DNA of 64,000 nucleotides from the NCBI GenBank assembly GCA_022575985.1, contig JAKSXM010000237.1, positions 2,684,501-2,748,500 on the forward strand, written 5' to 3'. The position numbers and the translations under genes are program-made. The stretch's first letter is position 1, and every line of letters starts with the position of its first letter. This DNA is from Anagrus nilaparvatae (lineage: Eukaryota > Arthropoda > Insecta > Hymenoptera > Mymaridae). Positions 56,635 to 64,000 of this stretch are shown in pieces. The notes beneath the pieces were generated by a model. It saw only the letters and a program-made list of their open reading frames with translations, did not search any database and had not been told where the DNA came from.

Positions 56635-56984
56635 AAATATTTAAAATAAAATTTGTAATTTAAATTATTAAATAAGTAGTACATTTATAACTAAGGGAGC
56701 AAAAAAAGAATGGCTTAGATTGTACCATTATTACAATCTGAGGCGAAGCTAATCCTTCCTCGGGTGGTAAAAAGTTTTCTTCATAATTCATTTTCTGTTT
56801 CCAAAAACAATGTACTCAATTCACTTTGAAGAAAAAATATTATTCATGTTTCAGAGAGATGAAGGACTTTTTGAATTAGTACGATGAAATTTAAAAATAT
56901 GAAAATAATGAATATTTGTTTATTCTGCATATCTTCACTCAGACTATTCATTATTTATAATGACTTACTAGTAATAAAGAGATG

Positions 56985-57150
56985 TACCTAAAAATTTTTT
57001 TTTTTCATTTTAAAACTATAAATTTTTTATCTTTTGATGGTAAAAAATAGATTTTTTTTTTCATGCAGCAGCTAAAAAAATTTAAAAAAAAATTTTTTTT
57101 GATCTCGGGTGCCTATTATTCTTTGATACAAGTTGGTATCAAAATGGAAT
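56985..57150 (-). repeat. Fragment related to the interior of the 12646-13310 MITE
   Basis: The minus strand shares CCGAGATCAAAA, TTTTTTAGCTGCTG(C/A)ATG, ATCTATTTTTTACCAT and TTATAGTTTTAAAATGAAA with 12765-12900 in the same order. CTTATGAAAAAACCC just beyond (57250) recalls the terminal region. Ends are not identifiable. Confidence 0.6.
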
Positions 57151-57479
57151 AGGGGTGGGGGCGAGTCCCACAGCCTCTAGACCTTTGCTGCTGACTGGCT
57201 GCAAAGTATACACGTCTTTTTTTTTTCCTTCTCGCACAACAAGGGTTTTTTCATAAGGAATTATTGCTGTCTTTTTTTTCTACTCTTTAAAAAATTATAG
57301 AAAATATCTCCAATCGAAATGTATCAAATTAATTCGATATATTTCGAGCTAAAAACGTATTTAAATCATCTAAATCATTAACAGCATCAATAGGAAATAA
57401 TAACTTCTAAGGAGGTATTTTATTTATTTCTCTATTTCTTTTTCCATTAATACTTATGTAACACAAAAAATACGAAGAG

Positions 57480-57640
57480 AATAGTTTTATACCAAAAATT
57501 GCATTAGGAAAGTATAAGTCATAAATGTTTTTTTTTTTAAGATAATAAATTTTATATTAAAAACCGAAATCAATTATTTCTCTCTCTCTCTGCCTCTCAG
57601 AGCACACATGGCCCGTGATGGCCTAATAGTATTAACTTTG
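57480..57640 (+). repeat. Direct repeat, copy 1 (partner at 58580-58700)
   Basis: ACCAAAAATTGCATTAGGAA, AATTATTTCTCTCTCTCTC and TGCCTCTCAGAGCACACATG correspond to similar blocks at 58587-58690. The two copies bracket about 1 kb. Confidence 0.7.
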
Positions 57641-57739
57641 GTATTAACATGATATAATGAAATACCAATATAATTTATTAGTATTAGTATAATAATGATT
57701 ATTATACATATCACACTTTTTTAAACACTTTTAATGTTG

Positions 57740-57925
57740 TTTATTTTTTTTCTCGATGCGAAAAATTATGAGATAAAAATTTTCAAAAAATTACGCATTA
57801 GATTCGAGAAATCGAGTAATAACGATATTTTTAAAATTAGTACTTGCAAAAAAACTAGTACTTAAAAAAAAAAATGAGGTACAAAATTAAGTATTACATC
57901 CGCAACAAAATGCTGTCATAAAAAA
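57740..57925 (+). repeat. Degenerate hairpin-ended-family internal fragment
   Basis: It contains TTTTCAAAAAATTACGCATT, GATTCGAGAAATCGAGTAAT and AGTACTTGCAAAAAAAC with AATGAGGTACAAAAT, the characteristic subrepeat phrases of the 1.8-kb family. Neither terminal hairpin is present. Confidence 0.55.
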
Positions 57926-58003
57926 TTTTATTAATTTTGAACGAAAAAAAAATCATACAAAAATATTTAATTTACTATTGTATGCATAGTATTTAAGGTC
58001 GTG

Positions 58004-58578
58004 TTTTTTGCGAAGCATATTTGTAACTGAAATATTTTCGCTATATATTTATTATAGTAATTTTTTAATGATAGAATCAATGCTTTCCAGTATCTGGTAC
58101 AAGAATATAAACAAAAAAATTTATGATGTTTATTCCTTTAAACAAATACGACCTCTTAAATTCTTTTAATTTTTGGGTTCTAAAAGCCTGAGATTCTAGA
58201 TCTAATAGGCTATAAATTTTAGAGCATTTTTAATTTTTTTTTTTATAAACAATTAGCTGTAATTCGTTACTGATGAGGTTTAGCGAAAAATTCCCCATGA
58301 TACCTCCCTCTAGAATTAAATGATTTTCAATATGAGCCAACTAGAATTTTGATCCAAGTTGTTCACATCTGGAATCTCAGGCCTTTATGGCCCAAAAATT
58401 ATAAAAATTTAACAGGTCTTATTTGTCTAAACACATAAATATCATCAATTTTTTTTTTTTATATTCTTGTACCCGATACTATAAAGTATTGATTCTTTCA
58501 TTAAAAAATTATTATAAATAATTATATGGCTAAAATATTTCATATCAGTTACAAATATGCTGCGCTTCGTGGAGAAAT
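58004..58578. mobile_element. ~575-bp foldback MITE
   Basis: GCGAAGCATATTTGTAACTG and TTCTTGTACCAGATACTGGA-type blocks (as complements) pair across the centre: the right arm carries GTTACAAATATGCTGCGCTT and TATTCTTGTACCCGATACT. Internal CTGAGATTCTAGATC pairs with GGAATCTCAGG. No coding. Confidence 0.68.
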
Positions 58579-58701
58579 AGTTTTACCAAAAATTCAATTA
58601 GGAAAGTATGTTTCATTGAATGTTTTTTTTTAAAGAGAATTAAGAAACAGAATAAATTATTTCTCTCTTTGCCTCTCAGAGCGCACATGGTTTATTATAT
58701 G

Positions 58702-60553
58702 CACGGTTGGCTAGAAACAATTTTAAATAATATTTGAAGGTTCCTCCGAGATTCCGATGAATTTTGATTGTAGGGTACCTACAGGTCCTAAAAAAACAAA
58801 AAAGAGAAAAATCCGCTCGGCGCATTTTTATTTTTGCCCAAAATAGGGCTATCTCGGTGAATATATTCAAAAAAACGTTTGAAAAAGAAATAATGAATTA
58901 TAAATCTTACAATTTTAATTGTAATATACTAGAATATGAAAGAAAAGTTAAATTTATACATTTTTATGTATTTTTAACTCACCTGCGCAGACCCAGATGT
59001 AATGGATGGTCATTGAGGCTGCAAAGCTGACCTAGCTGAAAAAACTACATAAAAAACTACATATTCAGGACAAGATGTGATTTTGTCGAGGAAAGTATAC
59101 TTGACGATTTCAACTATCATTTTTCTAGACCTTATATTTTATATTTTACAAGGTTAATTTTAGTAAAACGGGGTTAGTTTTAATTACAAAAAAAATTTGT
59201 AAATTTTACAAATATGAAGTCAGAATATTGTAATTCTAACAAAAAACATGGTTATATTTACAAAATATTTGAACAGAAAATAACAAAACTTTATAATGTA
59301 AACATAACCCGCAATTTTGGTTATTTTTAAGAGTTATTTTTCTCCGTGTAAGATTCAGATAAAATAAGTTATAAAAAATATTAGGGAGATAGTACCCCCA
59401 AATAAGGAGTTTTCATTGGGGGTATGAGCAAAAAAAAGGGGTTTGCTATTTTTCGGGGATGGCAACTTAAGGGATGCTAGTACTGTAATTGGGGTAAAAC
59501 TTCGAATTCACGCACGCGTAACGTTGACCAAGCCAATTCACAGTAGGCTTGCATAATAATTTCACCATGTCAAATTTATACTGTACGCGTGCGAAATAAA
59601 TCGACACAAGAAATCTTTATTTTTGAGATTTTGGATATTTTATCTATCAAGTAAAAATCCCCTTTAAATAGCAAACCCCCTATCTCCCAAATAAAGCTTA
59701 TAACCAGAGGGGTATTATCCCCTTAAATGGGCTTACAAATATTAACATGGAACATGTTCATAGGGAGAGGTACTTGGGAAAAACTACCACTAAAGTGAGG
59801 GGGGGGGGCGAAAAACGGATGGGTTCGGGGGGGTATAATGTACTTAAAATAATTTCGTTTTAGGAACTTAGAATAATTTCGATTTAAGGACGTAGAATAA
59901 TCCGGCTTTAGAGACTTGGAATAATATTGTTTGACTTTATTTAATCATTTAAAAATTTCTATTAAACATAAATATGTTCTATGCTCATTAATTGTGTTTA
60001 CACAAGCCCGTTACAATTTTTTTTATCTTATTCTAAGTTTTTTCATCAAATTCGAAAAAATTGAAAATATCACAGTTTTGACTTCAGTAACAGTGTCCAA
60101 AAAAAGATCTGAAACCCTACATGGTCTAGAAAAATGATAGACGCAACAGTCAAATACACTTTTTCTAATAAAAAACACATCTTAACCCGGGTATGTAGTT
60201 TTTTATGTAGTTTTTTCAGCTAGGTCAGCTTTGCAGCCTCAATGACCATCCATTACATCTGGGTCTGCGCAGATGAGTTAAAAATACATAAAATTGTATA
60301 AATTTAACTTTTCTTTCATATTCTAGTATATTGCAATTAAAATTGTAAGACTTATAATTCATTCTTTCTTTTTCAAACGTTTTTTTGAATATATTCACCG
60401 AGATAGCCCTATTTTGGGCAAAAATAAAAAAGCGCCGAGCGGATTTTTTCCTTTTTTGTTTTTTTAGGACCTGTAGGTACCCTACAATCAAAATTCATCG
60501 GAATCTCGGAGGTACCTTCAAATTTTATTTAAAATTGTTTCTAGCCAACCGTG
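58702..60553. mobile_element. 1.85-kb foldback element with TATG target duplication
   Basis: The left tip CACGGTTGGCTAGAAACAAT and right tip (complement) are flanked by TATG (58698-58701, 60554-60557). Arms are about 430 bp: ATTTTGATTGTAGGGTACC, ATCCGCTCGGCGC, GGGCTATCTCGGTGAATAT, CAGACCCAGATGTAATGGAT. The two arms show only a few differences, so the insertion is fairly young. The loop (59135-60115) has no gene but contains four ~29-bp repeats of AGAATAATTTCGATTTAAGG type at 59850-59930. A 4-bp duplication with CAC-tips is compatible with Chapaev-like elements, unproven. Confidence 0.78.
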
Positions 60554-60819
60554 TATGGCAATACAATATCAAGTAATAGTATTAGTAATATTGATTGTAG
60601 GCACATTTCTTAAAAAACAAGAGAGAAAAAAAAAATACTTATTAAATTTTATCTTTATTCTAGAATAAAAGCTTTGATATGGTATATAAGAGATTTTTCA
60701 GCTTTTTCTAATATTGTTATGTAACGTAAGTTTTCAGGCCAAAAACTTACGTTATGCTAAAATTTCAAAATTATAAAAGAGAAACGAGCATAAAAGGAGA
60801 AGAGCTGCGCGCGCAAAAG

Positions 60820-61335
60820 AACTGCGTGTGACTTCCTGGATGAAATTAAGGAAAGGGCCTAAGCGAAAGGAGAGCCTATCGCCAAATTTGCCGTACAATT
60901 TCAATATATTGCGAGTAATTTACAAACTCAATTACCTGAGGATAAACTGGTTAGATTGACGAGAAGAAATCTCCACCCAGACTACCAAACCTACATGTAT
61001 GTACGGGTTGTACGCGACTATTATTGGCCCGGAGTGTATAAAGATGTACGCAAGTTTGTGACCACGTGCATGGAATGTTAGTGTCACAAGGCGAGTCAGA
61101 CCCTTTCAAAAGGGTTTTTGTACCGCAGGATAGTTAAAACCACCTTGGGCTGTAGTTTCAGCATACTGTATAGAGTTTTCCCCTAGTAGACAGCGATAAA
61201 TTCAATACACTCATGTAGTTGTATTTCAAGATTTGTTTACGCGATGAGTCGAGATTTATCCGTTAAGAAGCGCGAATAGGAAAGTAATGGCTAGTGCCAT
61301 TGAGGAATATTGTTTAGATTTGGTTGCTGTTAATT
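60820..61335 (+). pseudogene. Internally deleted Ty3/gypsy remnant: gag joined to integrase N-terminal half
   Basis: One frame reads FLDEIKERA, stop, AKGEPIAKFAVQFQYIASNL and LVRLTRRNLHPDYQTYM (Gag). It passes directly into VRDYYWPGVYKDVRKFVTTC with MEC-stop-CHKASQT (integrase zinc module). A frame change leads to KPPWAVVSAYCIEFSPS and HVVVFQDLFTR with SANRKVMASAIEE (integrase core, first half). Protease, RT and RNase H are missing. The first catalytic Asp region reads AYC. Multiple stops. Clearly dead. Confidence 0.82.
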
Positions 61336-61384
61336 TCAGTAGAAGCTTTCTGAATTATTTGTTCATATGTTTTACGTATTAGGT

Positions 61385-61400
61385 GGCCCTAAAAAGGGCC
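61385..61400 (-). terminator. Histone-type 3' stem-loop (loop variant)
   Basis: The minus strand reads CCACC-GGCCCT-TTTT-AGGGCC-ACC. This is the 6-bp stem and 4-base U-rich loop of metazoan replication-dependent histone mRNA 3' ends, including the flanking ACC. The consensus loop is TTTC; here it is TTTT. No histone ORF was found next to it. Confidence 0.4.
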
Positions 61401-61962
61401 GGTGGTTTTTTTTGCATTTGTTGCGTGGCTTCAACCACACGTTCCAAAATCAATAAATTCACAAGCATACAACAAATTAAATCACCAAGGTCACAAATAT
61501 ACATACATACACAAACATACAAAAAATAAATCAAAAACTTACAAACATGCGAGCACCTAGTGTTCAGGTGACTTCTCCTGGCCAGGAATATCAATGTCCA
61601 CCTCTTCAAGCCTACGAGCTCGGAAAATTGCACCAAGCGATTCAATCAATCACAGCTTACGAGCTGCTTCAATGAGGATTTAACGTCCGAAAGCCATGGA
61701 CTCCTCCAAGTGCACCAAGCACATCAGCAACAATCAAACTAGCAAACAATCTCATCCACAGCTTAGCGAAGGCGTCAAGGTAGCCGCGTGCGTGAAGGCT
61801 GAAGTCAGGACAGCAAATGCTGCTTTGGCCAGATATGCGGTTATATTTATAAGCCTTCGCTGACTTCGAGCTCGTTCACTGATTGGAGCGCGCGCGACAA
61901 ATTCGTTACGAAGTTTACAATGTGAAAATTATGAGACGTGGCAAGGGAGGATTTTCCCAATC

Positions 61963-61978
61963 GGCCCTTTTCAGGGCC
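61963..61978 (+). terminator. Histone-type 3' stem-loop (consensus)
   Basis: GGCCCT-TTTC-AGGGCC matches the histone stem-loop in stem length and loop sequence. It is followed by AC and, about 30 bases later, a purine-rich stretch (GATGAGGTAAGGGAACAAAA) where a U7-pairing element would lie. It faces away from the copy at 61385. No histone ORF recognised upstream. Confidence 0.45.
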
Positions 61979-62029
61979 ACGTTCCTTACACGAAAAATTA
62001 CAAGTATTCGATGAGGTAAGGGAACAAAA

Positions 62030-62245
62030 GCGATAGCAAAGAAATGTTACTGCCGTAAGAGCAAAGGGAGCCAAGGCAATAGCAAAGGAAGTGCTACTGC
62101 CGCAAGAGCAAAGGGAGCAAAGACCGATGCTAATCACCGCGAAGCTAAGTTTGCATGGCAAAGCTAAGTGAAAGGCTAAGAGCGCCCGAGCTCGCCGGAG
62201 TGGCAAGGCTATGTGAAAGGCTGAGAGGGCCCGAGCTCGCCAGAG
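62030..62245 (+). repeat. Two ~45-bp minisatellite pairs
   Basis: GCGATAGCAAAGAAATGTTA and GCAATAGCAAAGGAAGTGCT start one pair. GCAAAGCTAAGTGAAAGGCT and GCAAGGCTATGTGAAAGGCT start the other, with GCCCGAGCTCGCC in both units. The second pair encodes two imperfect 15-residue repeats at the start of the frame that later joins the integrase remnant. Confidence 0.8.
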
Positions 62246-62289
62246 TGCCAGGAACAACTCATATAATTTTACCTTTTTTTTCTTTCTTA

Positions 62290-62748
62290 TTGGCTAAAAG
62301 AAACAGTTGCAGTAATTATTTGTTAACTTACAATGGTAAAAAATTCGACAAAAGCAACATCAAAGGTCTGTGTGGCAAATATGGCATCAAGTTTGTGAGC
62401 ACACTCCTTTATCATCCACAAATCAATCTAACGGAGAGATCCAATCGGACCATCAAGGGGATGATAAGAATCTTCGTGAGAATTGACCACAAGGACTGTG
62501 ATAAACACTTGCCAGCATTTAGAAGCGCAATGAATACAGCAACTGAATGTACAACAAAAGTTTCTCCAGCATTCTTAAATTTCGGTAGACATCCCAAACC
62601 TGTGAAAAGTTTGCGTCGTTCCATAGAAATGGCGGATAAGCCCTCGGTCATTAGTTTTGAGTCACACACCGATCTTGAACGAGCGAAAAGTCGGGAAAAA
62701 ATGACGACAAAATCTAACCTTAAACCGATTGGCATGAAACCAGTGTGA
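62290..62748 (+). pseudogene. Ty3/gypsy integrase C-terminal half (remnant)
   Basis: It reads LLTYNGKKFDKSNIKGLC, YGIKFVSTLLYHPQINLTER, DCDKHLPAFRSAMNTATE and VSPAFLNFGRHPKPVKSL. These match the second half of a gypsy integrase core: the usual SDNG is changed to TYNG (second catalytic Asp lost), while the Glu in TER is kept. The open frame extends upstream only into the minisatellite, and its last residues (GMKPV) come from the downstream tandem repeat. It continues the copy at 60820-61335. Confidence 0.85.
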
Positions 62749-63520
62749 AAAAGAAGAAAAAAAATCTGCGGATGACATAGGCACTATATTTTCTGATTAG
62801 CTATCGTAGTTTTTGAGATATTTAATTTTTAGTGTTTTTGAAATTGATAAAATTTTTTAAAATATTGAAAAAAAATAAAATATCTCGAGACTACTGACAA
62901 ATTTGATTGTCACAAGTTTGTACTATTTAATTCAGCACTAATTTTTACGTACTCTCCTAAATTTTTATTCAAAACGGAGGTATCTTTAAAATTTTATACA
63001 ATATTTTTGAAGCTGGTATAAAAAATTTTTTTAATTTTTTATTTTTTTATGGTATAGTTAATAATTTATTTGTGTGCCTGTGTGTCTGTCTGTACCATAA
63101 TGACTCAAGAAACACTAAACCAACTGACATGAAACCAGTGTCAAAATTTAGAAAAAAAGTCTGCGGGTGACATTAGCCATAGATTTTCTGCTCAGCTATC
63201 GTAGTTTTTGAGATATTTAATTTTTACTGTTTTTGAAATTGATAAAATTTTTAAAAATTTTGAAAAAAATTAAAATGTCTCGAGAATATCGACAAATTTT
63301 ATTGTCACAAGTTTGTAGTATTTGTTACGGCGCCAATTTTTACGTACTCTCCTAAATTTTTATTCAAAACGGAGGTACTTTTAAAATTTTATACAATATT
63401 TTTGAAGCTGGTAAAATAAATTTTTTTAATTTTTAATTTTTTATGGTATTTTTAATAATTTATTTGTGTACTTGTGTCCAAAGAACCAAATTACATAAAA
63501 CCAATGTTAAAATAAAGTTA
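62733..63520 (+). repeat. ~395-bp tandem duplication
   Basis: CATGAAACCAGTGTGAAAAA (62733) and CATGAAACCAGTGTCAAAAT (63128) begin two units. The shared order is GCTATCGTAGTTTTTGAGAT, TTTGATTGTCACAAGTTTGT, TTTTTACGTACTCTCCTAAA and TATTTTTGAAGCTGGTA. A third, degraded start is near 63495. Each unit ends in a TGTGTGCCTGTG-type stretch. Confidence 0.85.
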
Positions 63521-64000
63521 AAATAAAAAAATTTTACTATTTTTGCGAAAGATTAAATGTTTTGAAAATTTGGTTAAAAAGTGAAATATCTGAAAAATAT
63601 TATAAAATTTTAATGTCGCCATTGGCATTACTTGATTTAGCCATTTCTAGAACCATCTATAAATACATATCTTAATACTATATACTATACATATTTGAAA
63701 ATTTATTTGTCTGCCTGTCTGTACTCAGTTAAATTTTTTTATTTTCTCTATTATAATTATAGAATCAATCAGAACATATAACTTTTCATTAATATTTCAC
63801 CTACGCTGCTCTGAATAGTTTCAATGTATTTGCATAATTATAAATTTGTAGTGAAACATGATTTTTTTAAGCAACACAAACATAAGTAAAGGCGACACAG
63901 GGGAGGCGGAGCCCCCCCCCCGATCACCTATACTAGTATATGTATATATACATTATATCTTAATATCTTAATACTATATATATTTAAAAATTTATTTGTT
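63521..64000. other. AT-rich right edge, nothing recognised
   Basis: It contains a C-run (GCCCCCCCCCCGAT near 63913) and the direct phrase ATCTTAATACTATATA twice. No gene or complete repeat. Confidence 0.5.

Larger units (their letters stand above)
61340..62285. mobile_element. Segment splitting the gypsy integrase, with histone-like stem-loops at 61385 and 61963
   Basis: The integrase core stops matching near 61335 and resumes near 62290, so this ~0.95-kb piece is an insertion or recombination product. It is less AT-rich than the window average and contains two inverted stem-loops, a TATAAATATA on the minus strand near 61840-61849, an inverted CCAAT (GATTGG, 61891), and minisatellites at 62030-62245. 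No protein recognised in it. Confidence 0.5.

Noticed and set aside
58764..60491. Two nearly identical 88-codon ORFs on opposite strands
   Set aside because: They are the two arms of one foldback element, so the identity reflects inverted repeats rather than a gene duplication.
61847..62257. 136-codon minus-strand ORF with Ala/Leu/Arg and Cys-rich repeats
   Set aside because: It reads the two ~45-bp minisatellites in reverse; no recognisable domain.

Overview
The window is AT-rich animal DNA, most likely from an insect and plausibly a hymenopteran. That inference rests on base composition, short exons in very long introns, insect-type Ty3/gypsy and BEL/Pao gag genes, R1-like LINE debris, and abundant miniature inverted-repeat DNA transposons (MITEs). 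The only host gene I can identify is trio (Kalirin/Trio Rho guanine-nucleotide exchange factor) on the minus strand. Two consecutive in-phase exons are visible: 35775-35537 (spectrin repeat) and 22012-21464 (end of a spectrin repeat plus the first half of the first DH/RhoGEF domain). The intron between them is 13.5 kb. The next intron on each side runs off the window, so almost everything else here is intronic or flanking repeat.

Layout. 1-4625 is a minus-strand Ty3/gypsy element (pol open to the window edge, gag, 70-bp leader repeats, tRNA-Leu-type primer site, 263-bp LTR) inserted into an older repeat. 4626-20736 is a stack of related repeats. Three copies of a ~1.8-kb family with hairpins at its ends (4626-6378, 6601-8351, 18914-20736) lie in or beside a ~9.3-kb inverted-repeat structure (about 6437-15720). 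Its interior is two satellite arrays, one of them split by a MITE with CACAGTG ends and 5-bp target duplications (12646-13310). Between 15.7 and 18.9 kb are an R1-like LINE fragment, a tRNA-like fragment and a Mutator-like transposase pseudogene. 21-36 kb holds the two trio exons, foldback MITEs, a LINE 3' end, a tRNA-derived SINE, a BEL/Pao gag without pol, and an orphan LTR.

36514-49245 is a complete 12.7-kb LTR retrotransposon: near-identical LTRs, 4-bp duplication ATAG, polypurine tract. It carries a damaged gag and a second long damaged ORF with an OTU-like stretch, but no recognisable pol. More than 6 kb of its interior is AT-rich noncoding DNA and satellites. A solo LTR of the same family with duplication CTTA sits at 54881-55871 and is itself split by a TA-flanked MITE.

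49.9-60.6 kb is a dense series of foldback elements. One 2.7-kb foldback (51284-53948, duplication TAA) has been interrupted by a second CACAGTG-ended element (52986-53696, duplication TGTCG). 60.8-62.7 kb is an internally deleted gypsy copy whose integrase is split by a segment carrying two outward-facing histone-type 3' stem-loops. The right edge is a ~395-bp tandem duplication.

The strongest candidates for something undescribed are: (1) the CACAGTG-ended, 5-bp-duplicating MITEs, which resemble Transib/RAG signal ends; (2) the pol-less 12.7-kb LTR element with internal satellites; (3) the hairpin-ended repeat family around the satellite-filled inverted-repeat structure; and (4) the histone-type stem-loop pair. 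All calls are from reading the sequence; no database search was possible.
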